Source: JAYWIG01 sp043789035 (GTDB taxonomy: Bacteria > Pseudomonadota > Gammaproteobacteria > Burkholderiales > Burkholderiaceae_E). Taken from it: a stretch of DNA of 13,743 nucleotides. Location of the stretch: contig JAYWIG010000122.1 of the NCBI GenBank assembly GCA_043789035.1, forward strand, positions 1-13,743, in the 5' to 3' direction. A model generated the notes under the pieces. It had not been told where the DNA came from and did no database searches. It was given only the letters and a program-made list of their open reading frames with translations. Positions 6,944 through 13,743 of this stretch are shown here, piece by piece (position 1 is the stretch's first letter; every line of letters begins with the position of its first letter). The position numbers and the translations under genes are program-made.

Positions 6944-8149
6944 ATGAATTCGGTTGATTATTTGCGCTCAACTGTTGCAGTGCGCGAACGTTGCAACAAC
7001 ATATTGAATGCGGTGCTCGATGGGCAAAGTCGTTGTTTTGAAGTTGATCTTTCGCATTTAAGTATTGCCGCAAATCGAGTAGCCACGCTGATGAAACAAC
7101 GCTTTCCCGATGGCAAGATTCCCTTTCATGCAAGATGGCGGCATTTCGAGGCCGGTGGCGTTGATCGATTAGCTTCGTTACCAACTTGCGTCGACTTAAA
7201 GGAGCGTGCTCGACGCGAGATTGATTTGGCAGTTACTGCTGTATTGCTCGATGCGGGTTCTGGCCCGGATTGGAAGTATTCTGAGGAAGGTACACATTGG
7301 CAAGGTGGCCGCTCTGAGGGGTTGGGCGTAGCTGCTTTTCATACCTTTACCAGCGGGTTGTTTGGTGGTTCGGTTCAATCTCCGATTGCACAAGCCGCGT
7401 CACTTGCCAAAGTAACTGCCGCCGATATCGCAAGAGCATTTCAGGTTACGTCAGCTAATCCCTTGGTGGGTTTGGAAGGCCGTACTTCGTTGCTGGTTCG
7501 CTTGAGTAGTGCGCTCTTGGCAAACCCGACGTTCTTCGGTTCTCAAGCAAGGCCTGGTGGTATGTTTGATTATCTAGTGCCGACGGCCGATCGCAAAACC
7601 GTCAATGCGGCCGATATCTTGAATGTCGTGATAATTGGTTTAGGGTCGATCTGGCTAACGAGTAACAAGCTAAACGGCAATGCTCTTGGTGATTGCTGGC
7701 AGCATCGATCAGCCGGTGGCAATTCTGCTGAATCAGCTGGCTGGGTACCTTTTCATAAGCTGTCGCAATGGATGACTTACTCCTTGTTAGAACCTTTTGA
7801 ACGCGCGGGTGTCAAGGTGATTGGTTTAGAGGCGCTTACTGGGTTGCCAGAGTATCGTAATGGCGGCTTGTTGATTGATTGTGGCGTGATTAAGCCTAAG
7901 TCTGGAGTAAACCTCGAAAAGCCATTCGAAGTGGGCGATGAACTCATTATTGAATGGCGTGCGTTAACAGTCGCTTTACTCGATCGTTTGGCGATGCAAG
8001 TTCGTGCGCAAATGGGTTTAACCGAGGCGCAACTTCCGCTAGCTTGCGTACTCGAAGGGGGTACTTGGGCGGCGGGGCGAATTACTGCGCAAGAGCTTAG
8101 AGGTGGGTTGCCACCCATCGAAGTTATTAGTGATGGAACGGTGTTTTAG
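6944..8149 (+). CDS. DUF1688 protein, URC4 type (uracil catabolism)
   Basis: A 401-residue soluble protein with no signal peptide or membrane segment. I recognise it as DUF1688 from the VAVRERC start (11-17) and the very characteristic IPFHARWRHFEAGGVDR block (59-75), followed by a long conserved body with GLEGRTSLLVRLS, RPGGMFDYL and WRALTVALLDRLA. In Lachancea kluyveri the homologue URC4 is required to use uracil as nitrogen source, but its reaction is not established as far as I know. The His/Arg/Glu-rich 59-75 block is a plausible active site. The ATG directly follows the upstream TAA (TAAATG) with zero spacing, so it is almost certainly translated from the same message as the URC1-like protein. 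Confidence 0.88.
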   Translation: MNSVDYLRSTVAVRERCNNILNAVLDGQSRCFEVDLSHLSIAANRVATLMKQRFPDGKIPFHARWRHFEAGGVDRLASLPTCVDLKERARREIDLAVTAVLLDAGSGPDWKYSEEGTHWQGGRSEGLGVAAFHTFTSGLFGGSVQSPIAQAASLAKVTAADIARAFQVTSANPLVGLEGRTSLLVRLSSALLANPTFFGSQARPGGMFDYLVPTADRKTVNAADILNVVIIGLGSIWLTSNKLNGNALGDCWQHRSAGGNSAESAGWVPFHKLSQWMTYSLLEPFERAGVKVIGLEALTGLPEYRNGGLLIDCGVIKPKSGVNLEKPFEVGDELIIEWRALTVALLDRLAMQVRAQMGLTEAQLPLACVLEGGTWAAGRITAQELRGGLPPIEVISDGTVF

Positions 8150-8178
8150 TTTTTAATTTTGTTTTGAAAGTTTCTGCA

Positions 8179-8814
8179 ATGACTACTCGTCAAGTACATT
8201 TAATTTCGCATCCTCTGGCGCAACACAAGCTGACCTTGATGCGTAAAGTAGAAACCAGCACGAATAGCTTTCGTCGATTGATGTCCGAATTGAGCATGCT
8301 AATTGGCTATGAAATTACTCGGGACTTGCCGATGAGTGAAGTCGAGGTCAATACACCGCTCGAAAAAACCATGAGCAAGGTGATTGATGGCAAAAAGATT
8401 GTTTTTATATCCATCCTGCGTGCAGGTAGTGGTATGTTGGACGGTATGCTCGAAGTCATGCCTAGTGCAAGGGTAGGGCACGTAGGTTTGTATCGTGACC
8501 CAAAAACTTTAATCGCGGTTGAGTACTACTTTAAAGTACCGCATGAAATTTCTGAACGCGATGTGATTATTGTTGACCCAATGTTGGCAACCGGCAATTC
8601 AGCTTCTGCTGCGGTCGAAAGAATTAAGGAGCTTGGCCCCAAATCGATTAAATTCGCCTGCGTGGTTACTTGCCCCGAAGGTATCAAGGCTTTTCACGAC
8701 GAACACCCCGATGTCCCGATTTATACCGTCTCGATTGATCGCGAGCTAGATGACCATGGCTACATCCGCCCCGGTTTGGGTGATGCCGGCGATAGGGTGT
8801 TTGGTACGAAGTAG
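8179..8814 (+). CDS. upp: Uracil phosphoribosyltransferase
   Basis: A 211-residue enzyme converting uracil plus PRPP to UMP. The PRPP-binding loop VIIVDPMLATGNSA is at 129-142, the ILRAGSGM flap at 79-86 and the uracil-binding C terminus GYIRPGLGDAGDRVFGT at 194-210. All fit a normal bacterial UPRT. The ATG at 8179 is preferred over an in-frame TTG at 8164, because UPRTs typically begin close to the V-x-L-I-S-HPL motif and the TTG adds only five unconserved residues. It lies 29 bases after the DUF1688 stop. Elsewhere upp is a salvage gene. Here the URC1/URC4 neighbours suggest it commits uracil to UMP for breakdown, as the UPRT homologue URC6 does in yeast, though it could serve both roles. 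Confidence 0.95.
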   Translation: MTTRQVHLISHPLAQHKLTLMRKVETSTNSFRRLMSELSMLIGYEITRDLPMSEVEVNTPLEKTMSKVIDGKKIVFISILRAGSGMLDGMLEVMPSARVGHVGLYRDPKTLIAVEYYFKVPHEISERDVIIVDPMLATGNSASAAVERIKELGPKSIKFACVVTCPEGIKAFHDEHPDVPIYTVSIDRELDDHGYIRPGLGDAGDRVFGTK

Positions 8815-8848
8815 AGTATGCTCGGTTCTTTAAGATAAAGGAATCGTC

Positions 8849-8983
8849 ATGACACTCTGCCCAGTCGCCATCGCAGTTGGATGCAAAAAATGCCCGGTAT
8901 TCTCTGTGTGCCCTGTGAAATCGGTGATTGGCGATGCGCCTAAAGCTGATGAGAAAAAATCAGAGACAACCAAAAAAAAGTAA
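8849..8983 (+). CDS. Small cysteine-rich protein, 44 residues, unknown function
   Basis: A short ORF starting ATG 8849 and ending TAA 8981-8983, preceded by AAAGGA six bases upstream, a good Shine-Dalgarno. The first 29 residues are compact and carry four cysteines in a C4-X7-C12-X2-C15-X5-C21 pattern, three of them followed by proline (CPVAIAVGCKKCPVFSVCP), then a VIGD turn. The remaining 15 residues are a charged, Lys/Glu-rich tail (KADEKKSETTKKK). Four closely spaced cysteines suggest a zinc or iron-sulfur site. The N-terminal stretch is hydrophobic but short, so membrane association is possible. It sits 34 bases after upp and 12 before the lyase, same strand. I do not recognise a characterised family. 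The main doubt is its small size. Confidence 0.65.
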   Translation: MTLCPVAIAVGCKKCPVFSVCPVKSVIGDAPKADEKKSETTKKK

Positions 8984-8995
8984 ATTATTTGATTG

Positions 8996-9907
8996 ATGTT
9001 TGATGTCCTGATTAGTGAAGTCGGCCCAAGAGATGGGCTGCAATCGGTCAAATCCGTGATGCCGACTTCGGCCAAATTTCTTTGGCTGGCAGCTCTTCAT
9101 GCAAGTGGTTTGCGTGAAATTGAGGTTTGCTCATTCGTGCCTGCGAAATTGATGCCACAGATGGCGGATGCCAGTGACGTCGTAAAGCATTCCCTGCAAT
9201 ACCAAAATGTGACAGTAATGGCCCTGGTGCCAAACCTTCGTGGTGCTCAGTCCGCCTTTGAAGCTGGAGCGCACAAAATTACTATTCCCATTTCCGCCAG
9301 CGAAGCACATAGCTTGGCCAACGTTCGCAAATCGCGAGTTGACATGGTTACTGAGCTCAAAGCGATTGTGGCCTTGCGAAATGAAATTGCGCCGCAAGTG
9401 AAGATTGAAGTAGGTATGTCCACCGCATTTGGTTGCACGATACAAGGCAATGTCGGTGAGAGGGAGGTGCTTTGGTTGGCAGAACAATGCGTACAAGCGG
9501 GAGCCGACGAGCTTGGCTTGTCTGACACGACGGGAATGGCAAATCCTGCTCAAGTCAAACGCTTGTTCTGCCAAGTACGAGCTGTCATTGGTGATAAAAC
9601 TGGTGCCGCTCATATGCACAACACGCGTGGGTTAGGGTTGGCTAATTGCTTGGCCGCTTTTGAGCAGGGGGTGCGAACTTTCGATAGTTCAATGGCTGGT
9701 TTGGGTGGTTGCCCTTTTGCGCCTGGTGCTTCTGGCAATGTGGTTACTGAGGACTTGGTATTTATGTTCGAAGCGATGGGTGTACGTACAGGGGTGGATA
9801 TTGAAAAGTTGTTTGTTGCGAGACAAGTGCTTCGCGCAGGCTTACCCAATGAACCACTTTACGGGATGATCCCAGAAGCGGGGTTACCTAAGGGTTGGCT
9901 TTCTTAA
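8996..9907 (+). CDS. Hydroxymethylglutaryl-CoA lyase family protein
   Basis: A 303-residue TIM-barrel lyase of the HMGL-like/DRE-TIM group. HMG-CoA lyases split 3-hydroxy-3-methylglutaryl-CoA into acetyl-CoA and acetoacetate in leucine breakdown. Conserved features: EVGPRDGLQ (8-16) with catalytic R12 and metal ligand D13, FVPAKLMPQMAD (47-58), the metal-binding HMH (206-208), and the catalytic cysteine loop GLGGCPFAPGASGN (236-249, C239). The C terminus continues TEDLVFMFEAMGVRTGVD as in bona fide HMG-CoA lyases. The ATG at 8996 follows a TTG (8993) that would add one residue; the ribosome binding site is poor. No other leucine-catabolic (liu) genes are in view. Being last before the terminator, it may be on the URC transcript, so a related acyl-CoA substrate is conceivable. 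Confidence 0.9.
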   Translation: MFDVLISEVGPRDGLQSVKSVMPTSAKFLWLAALHASGLREIEVCSFVPAKLMPQMADASDVVKHSLQYQNVTVMALVPNLRGAQSAFEAGAHKITIPISASEAHSLANVRKSRVDMVTELKAIVALRNEIAPQVKIEVGMSTAFGCTIQGNVGEREVLWLAEQCVQAGADELGLSDTTGMANPAQVKRLFCQVRAVIGDKTGAAHMHNTRGLGLANCLAAFEQGVRTFDSSMAGLGGCPFAPGASGNVVTEDLVFMFEAMGVRTGVDIEKLFVARQVLRAGLPNEPLYGMIPEAGLPKGWLS

Positions 9908-9921
9908 AAGCCTAGGTATAA

Positions 9922-9947
9922 AAAAAGCAGACCGAAGTCTGCTTTTT
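9922..9947. terminator. Bidirectional intrinsic terminator
   Basis: A perfect 6-bp GC-containing stem GCAGAC (9927-9932) / GTCTGC (9937-9942) with a CGAA tetraloop is flanked by an A tract on the left and a T tract on the right, so the stem extends through five A-T pairs. It lies between the converging lyase (ending 9907) and helicase (ending 9966) genes and gives a U-tract when read on either strand. Confidence 0.93.
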
Positions 9948-9965
9948 CATTCGCAATTAACTTAG

Positions 9966-11897
9966 TTACGCGGCCTTTTTGCCAAACGCTGGTTTGCCGA
10001 AGGCAGGTTTGCCAAATGCAGGTTTACCAAATGCCGGTTTGCCGAATGCGGGCTTATCAAAACTCTTTTCACCATCTTGTTTGCCGAACGCAGGCTTGCC
10101 AAATGCAGGTTTACCGAAGGCCGGTTTGCCAAACGCAGGCTTACCAAAAGCAGGCTTGCCAAATGGTGGTCTATCGTTAGGTGCCTGATCGCGCGGTGTG
10201 AAATCTCGTTGTTGGAAATCTCTAGGTGCTTGATCACGTGGCTGGAAATCACGCTGTTGAAAATCTCTAGGCGCCTGATCACGTGGCACAAAATCGCGTT
10301 GACCGCCGTCACGCTGGCCACCGTCACGATTGCCACTCCAAGCAGGGCGACCTGCATTGCCGCCGCCGTTGTTACCACCGTAACCACCGCCGCCGCCATT
10401 ATCGCGGCCACCATAACCGCTACCGCCGCCACCATTACCACCGCCTCCAAACCGAGAACCACCGGTGTTACCCCATTGTGGTTTGCCGCTACGGCCGCCG
10501 AAATTACCGCCGCCATTGCTATTACCACGGAAGCCACCTGGGCCGCCGCGTGCTGGCTCTGGTGAACGTGGCTCTAAGCCAGCAATCGTTGAAGCTGTGA
10601 GTGTTTGACGAGTAATTTGCTCAATCGAACGCACTTTATGGCGATCATGGCGCTCGGCCAAAGTAATCGCAATACCTGAACGACCAGCACGGCCGGTACG
10701 ACCGATACGATGCACATAGTCTTCCGATTTCATCGGTAGGCCATAGTTGAATACGTGTGTAATTGTTGAAACGTCGATGCCGCGAGCGGCTACATCGGTT
10801 GCAACTAGAATCTTAAAGCGACCTTCTCGCAAAGAAGCTAAGCGACGATTACGAACTGCTTGCGGCATCGCGCCGTGCAAGGCTGCGGCTGGGAAGCCAG
10901 CGTCATCAAGACGCTGCGCCAAACGCTCAGTATCCATCTGCGTACTAGCAAACACGATGGCTTGGTCGATGCCTTCATCTCGCAACCAATGGTCGAGGAT
11001 ATCGTTCTTATGCTGAAGATTGTCAACCCAATGCAACATCTGTGTGATGTTCTCATTGCGTTGTGTGATGGGTGCCAAATCAAGGCGCTGTGGTGTGTTC
11101 ATTACCGCGGCTGCCAAGCGAACAACGTTCGGTGCAAATGTTGCTGAGAACATTTGTGTTTGGCTGCGATTGCTACAAGCGTTTGAGATAAGGTGCAGAT
11201 CGTCCACAAAGCCCATATCCAACATTCGGTCGGCTTCGTCAGCAACTAGCACATCGACTTTATTCAAGAGGATTGATTTTTGCTGGAACAAGTCGAGCAG
11301 ACGGCCAGGCGTCGCGATAACGATGTTGGCACCACGCAACTGCTGAATTTGCTTACCGAACGGCATGCCACCGATGATGGTTGCAACATGTACGCCACGT
11401 AAATGCTTCACTAGCTTAATTGCGTCATTGGCAACCTGTTGGGCCAATTCACGGGTTGGGCAAAGCACGAGCGCTAATGGCTCACATGGGCCAGTTTTGC
11501 CAGAGCCGCTAAAACGCTTGTCTTGTCTGTCATTACGACGACCAGGGCGATTTTTGAAGTTTTGGTTTTTGTCGTCACCACCCGCATTTGGGTGATTAGC
11601 AGCAACAGGTGCTGGCTCGGTAGTAGGGCCAAAACCTGGTGCAACCGATGCACCGGGAGCGACAGTATTGGCGGCAGCTGCAGCAGCAGCACCATCAAGC
11701 GTTGCAGCAATGCGATGCAAAGTAGGTAACAAGTAAGCCGCAGTTTTGCCGGTACCTGTTTGGCTAGTAACCATCCAATCAGAACCTGCAAGCAAGTTTG
11801 GAATGGCTTTGGATTGAACGGCAGTTGGCTCTGTAAAGCCAAGGTCAGCGAGCGCGCGCAAAAGGCGGGCGTCAAGCCCTAAAGACTCGAACGTCAT
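9966..11897 (-). CDS. DEAD-box ATP-dependent RNA helicase, RhlE-like, with repetitive tail
   Basis: A 643-residue RNA helicase for RNA remodelling (ribosome assembly, mRNA turnover or cold adaptation). The core is complete: Q motif GFTEPTAVQ (20-28), motif I TGTGKT (47-52), PTREL (147-151), TPGR (196-199), DEAD (220-223), SAT (251-253), ARGID (371-375) and HRIGRTGRAGR (396-406). Two features are unusual. An approximately 70-residue insert (about 68-138), Ala-rich then basic, splits motif I from PTREL. The tail from about 450 is entirely low complexity: Gly/Asn-rich (451-520), three 15-residue RDF-PRDQAP repeats (534-578) and ten KPAFG pentads in two blocks. Such tails usually bind RNA or promote condensate formation. 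The 216-base gap upstream (11898-12113) holds no supported gene and no clear promoter; AAAG seven bases before the ATG may be the ribosome binding site. eptA lies upstream on the same strand. Confidence 0.93.
   Translation of the reverse strand: MTFESLGLDARLLRALADLGFTEPTAVQSKAIPNLLAGSDWMVTSQTGTGKTAAYLLPTLHRIAATLDGAAAAAAANTVAPGASVAPGFGPTTEPAPVAANHPNAGGDDKNQNFKNRPGRRNDRQDKRFSGSGKTGPCEPLALVLCPTRELAQQVANDAIKLVKHLRGVHVATIIGGMPFGKQIQQLRGANIVIATPGRLLDLFQQKSILLNKVDVLVADEADRMLDMGFVDDLHLISNACSNRSQTQMFSATFAPNVVRLAAAVMNTPQRLDLAPITQRNENITQMLHWVDNLQHKNDILDHWLRDEGIDQAIVFASTQMDTERLAQRLDDAGFPAAALHGAMPQAVRNRRLASLREGRFKILVATDVAARGIDVSTITHVFNYGLPMKSEDYVHRIGRTGRAGRSGIAITLAERHDRHKVRSIEQITRQTLTASTIAGLEPRSPEPARGGPGGFRGNSNGGGNFGGRSGKPQWGNTGGSRFGGGGNGGGGSGYGGRDNGGGGGYGGNNGGGNAGRPAWSGNRDGGQRDGGQRDFVPRDQAPRDFQQRDFQPRDQAPRDFQQRDFTPRDQAPNDRPPFGKPAFGKPAFGKPAFGKPAFGKPAFGKQDGEKSFDKPAFGKPAFGKPAFGKPAFGKPAFGKKAA
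9981..10055 (-). repeat. Five tandem 15-base units encoding KPAFG (distal block)
   Basis: Encodes helicase residues 615-639 as five exact KPAFG pentapeptides. The DNA units differ at third positions (Ala as GCG, GCC, GCA; Phe as TTT or TTC; Gly as GGC or GGT), so the peptide is conserved beyond the DNA. This points to an older repeat kept by selection rather than fresh slippage. Confidence 0.9.
10083..10157 (-). repeat. Five tandem 15-base units encoding KPAFG (proximal block)
   Basis: Encodes helicase residues 581-605, again five perfect KPAFG units, separated from the other block by a nine-residue acidic/polar spacer KQDGEKSFD (606-614). The equal copy number in both blocks suggests a block duplication. 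Synonymous variation between units is again visible. Confidence 0.9.
10164..10298 (-). repeat. Three tandem 45-base units encoding RDF-PRDQAP-D repeats
   Basis: Encodes helicase residues 534-578 as three 15-residue units: RDFVPRDQAPRDFQQ, RDFQPRDQAPRDFQQ and RDFTPRDQAPNDRPP. The first two are nearly identical and the last has diverged at its end. They are rich in alternating Arg/Asp, consistent with an RNA-binding or self-associating disordered segment. A shorter GGQRD doublet lies just before them (526-535). Confidence 0.9.
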
Positions 11898-12113
11898 GAA
11901 TAACTTTCAATACGAGAACTCGCATCGAACAGCGGAATGCTGCGACAAGATGGGTGAGGTCTCCGTGGAACAAAATCAGCGCCACAGTGACAACCGCATT
12001 AACCAAGCACAATAAGTAAAATTCTTTTCAAAATTACTTCTAAGCGACTTGGCACCGATATGAAACATCGGGCGGCGAGAACGTGGCGAGAACCTAAGCT
12101 TGCCATTATGTCT

Positions 12114-13743
12114 TCATTTTGAGCATTGCGCAAATAGATTTTGCTCAGCGCGATAGAGCGTCGTCTCTACTTCGTTCAAAAACAATAGGGAATGAAAGAG
12201 ATTATCGTGTGACAAGGGCTTGTTTCTGATGCTTTGGAGGCATTGTTTATCAATCTTCAAGCGGCTACTCAAGCTATCGGAAAGCCATACGATGAGAGGA
12301 ACGTGTTTTTGTACTTTTGGTGCAAATGAATAGGGTAGACCGTGCAGATATGTGCCTCCTTCCCCAAGTGATTCGCCATGGTCAGACACATAAACCAGTG
12401 CGGTATCGTAAACATTGCTTAATGATTTAAGGAACTCAATACTCTGAGCGATCAAATGATCGGTATAGACAATCGTGTTGTCATAGGCGTTTACGATATT
12501 TTCTTTTGGGCACTGCTGTAACTGATTGGTCTGGCATTCTGGTAGGAAGCTTTTAAATGCGGTTGGCGAACGTAGATAGTAGGCCGGGCCGTGGCTACCG
12601 AGCTGATGCAAGGTCAGCATGGTGTTCGTGGGCTTGTCACTTAGAGTTTTAAGTTTTTCACTCAGGCCTTCAAGCAAAATTTCATCAAAGCATTGCGAAC
12701 TGGTGCAAAACCGTGAGGTAGCTACCCGAGAAACGTCTTCAGATGGAATGCGATCACAAGCTCCTTTGCAGCCTGAATTGTTGTTGCGCCAGAGTTGCGT
12801 GATGCCGGCCTTTTTCAGGACATCGAGTAAGCCTTCTTGATTGCCTCTGCTCGCGGTAAAGGCTTCTCGGCCTAGTGATGAAAACATGCAAGGTAAAGAA
12901 GCTGCAGTCGCCGTTCCACAGGAAGCAACTTCGGTAAAGCTTATTACATCGAGATTTGAAAGCTTCGGGTTGGTATTGCGCCCATAACCGTTTAACGAAA
13001 AATTGATCGATCTCGCAGTTTCGCCGACGATGTAAATAATTAGTTTTGGCTTCTTGGCAGAGGTCGAGTTTGCGGATTGCTTTGCATCGTCACCAATAGC
13101 TTTGATTGTTCCATCGCCCCTGCGTAAAGGCTCTGTAAGAGCTTGGCGCAAGCCCCAGAACGCATTCAGTGGCGTAATCTTGTGACGTAGCGCAGTGTTG
13201 TTCCTCATGAGCGACGAGAAATCTTGGTACATTACAAATATGGAGCCGATTAACATCAAAGCCGCAACTGCTATGCAGCTTATATTGTAAAAAGACTGCT
13301 TGAAAAATCGGGTTGAGCTGAGTTGCTTGCGCCAAATATAAACTAAGCCTGGAAGCGCGATGAGGGCCAATGATAAGCCCATCCCGGTACTAAGTAAGTC
13401 GCGTACTTCGCGTGCATCGGTTTGTAGGCTGTTAACAATCATGCTTTCATCGATAACAACACCGTAAGCAAGAATGAAATAACTACAAATCGCCGCAGCC
13501 ATCAATTGCAAGCTTAACCACCACTTAACGATTGGGCGAAACGAGAAAAAACAAGAAACTAGCCAATTTAAGCTAAATAAGGTAACACTTAAACAAAAGC
13601 CGAAGGCCCATTGTCGAGGATTGTCGAAGGGCGTGATCGCGTGAACGTTGGTCCAAAAACCCACATTCGCAACCAAGGTTATCCACAGGCTAATAGTGGC
13701 GCTTAGCCAAAGTGCGTTGACGATCTTGTTGTTCGATTTATTG
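12114..13743 (-). CDS. eptA: EptA-like lipid A phosphoethanolamine transferase (5' end outside window)
   Basis: An inner-membrane transferase that moves phosphoethanolamine from phosphatidylethanolamine to lipid A, lowering surface charge and, in this family, susceptibility to cationic peptides. The N-terminal third has about five hydrophobic helices. The rest is a periplasmic alkaline-phosphatase/sulfatase domain. Visible motifs include GETARSINFSLNGYGRNTNP with the metal-binding Glu, SCGTATAASLPCMFS whose second Thr (T257 counted from a TTG at 13676) aligns with the acceptor Thr of EptA/MCR enzymes, HQLGSHGPAYY, and SDHGESLGE followed by YLHG. Paired cysteines for periplasmic disulfides are present. 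The frame stays open from that TTG to the window edge for 22 more codons (NKSNNKIVNALWLSATISLW...), which look like the missing first helix. The true start therefore lies just beyond 13743, and about 542 residues are visible, close to full length. Confidence 0.93.
   Translation of the reverse strand, partial: NKSNNKIVNALWLSATISLWITLVANVGFWTNVHAITPFDNPRQWAFGFCLSVTLFSLNWLVSCFFSFRPIVKWWLSLQLMAAAICSYFILAYGVVIDESMIVNSLQTDAREVRDLLSTGMGLSLALIALPGLVYIWRKQLSSTRFFKQSFYNISCIAVAALMLIGSIFVMYQDFSSLMRNNTALRHKITPLNAFWGLRQALTEPLRRGDGTIKAIGDDAKQSANSTSAKKPKLIIYIVGETARSINFSLNGYGRNTNPKLSNLDVISFTEVASCGTATAASLPCMFSSLGREAFTASRGNQEGLLDVLKKAGITQLWRNNNSGCKGACDRIPSEDVSRVATSRFCTSSQCFDEILLEGLSEKLKTLSDKPTNTMLTLHQLGSHGPAYYLRSPTAFKSFLPECQTNQLQQCPKENIVNAYDNTIVYTDHLIAQSIEFLKSLSNVYDTALVYVSDHGESLGEGGTYLHGLPYSFAPKVQKHVPLIVWLSDSLSSRLKIDKQCLQSIRNKPLSHDNLFHSLLFLNEVETTLYRAEQNLFAQCSK

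Noticed and set aside
9131..9619. 162-residue minus-strand frame across the lyase gene
   Set aside because: It is antisense to a gene with all HMG-CoA lyase motifs, has no recognisable domain, and its composition is typical of a shadow frame.
9981..10157. Regularly spaced short repeats that could suggest a CRISPR array
   Set aside because: Units are 15 bases, contiguous, with no unique spacers, and in frame with the helicase as KPAFG codons.
9962..10565. Long open frames on both strands over the helicase tail (191 aa minus, 162 aa plus, 105 aa plus)
   Set aside because: They arise from the 15- and 45-base repeats and Gly codon runs of the helicase gene, which remain open in several frames. 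Their translations are low complexity with no start signals, while the helicase frame is fully supported.
11898..12113. Possible 30-codon minus-strand frame or structured leader upstream of the helicase
   Set aside because: The short frame has no ribosome binding site and no recognisable composition. Apart from a small direct repeat (GGCGAGAAC twice near 12073-12092) I see no structure worth calling.
13677..13743. Treating TTG 13676 as the eptA start
   Set aside because: The frame continues without a stop to the window edge and the added residues complete the expected first membrane helix, so the gene is 5'-truncated by the window rather than starting at TTG.

Overview
This window looks like a chromosomal segment of a Gram-negative proteobacterium. 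The evidence is an EptA-type lipid A phosphoethanolamine transferase, a VapBC module, an Ada/AlkA fusion and a DEAD-box helicase whose core resembles betaproteobacterial/gammaproteobacterial RhlE-like proteins. Base composition is moderate. The helicase and the repair fusion lean towards Betaproteobacteria, but this is an impression from memory, not a placement. Coding density is high. No tRNA, rRNA, CRISPR array, IS element or phage gene was seen, and no stretch longer than about 220 bases lacks a gene.

Layout: (1) 120-3082, plus strand: alkylation-repair pair (Ada methyl-acceptor/AraC/AlkA fusion, then Ogt) translationally coupled to an EamA-family exporter. (2) 3183-3814, plus strand: a compact VapB-VapC toxin-antitoxin pair. 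(3) 3842-5556, minus strand: an ATPase and a FecCD-type permease of a metal-chelate/cobalamin-type ABC importer, with no binding protein in view. (4) 5711-9907, plus strand: a tightly packed run comprising a GTP-cyclohydrolase-II-like protein (URC1-type), a DUF1688 protein (URC4-type), uracil phosphoribosyltransferase, a 44-residue cysteine-rich protein and an HMG-CoA-lyase-like protein, ending at a clear bidirectional terminator (9922-9947). (5) 9966-11897, minus strand: a DEAD-box RNA helicase with an unusually repetitive C-terminal tail. (6) 12114-13743, minus strand: an EptA-like phosphoethanolamine transferase that runs off the right edge.

The most interesting block is region 4. The adjacency of URC1-like, DUF1688 and UPRT genes matches the signature of the URC uracil-catabolic pathway first described genetically in the yeast Lachancea kluyveri, whose chemistry is only partly known. 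In that scheme UPRT makes UMP from uracil, and the URC1 and URC4 proteins then open and dismantle the ring by way of ribosylurea-type intermediates, ending in 3-hydroxypropionate, ammonia and CO2. The small cysteine-rich gene and the lyase follow in the same orientation without an obvious terminator, so they may belong to the same transcript. That is inference from spacing only.
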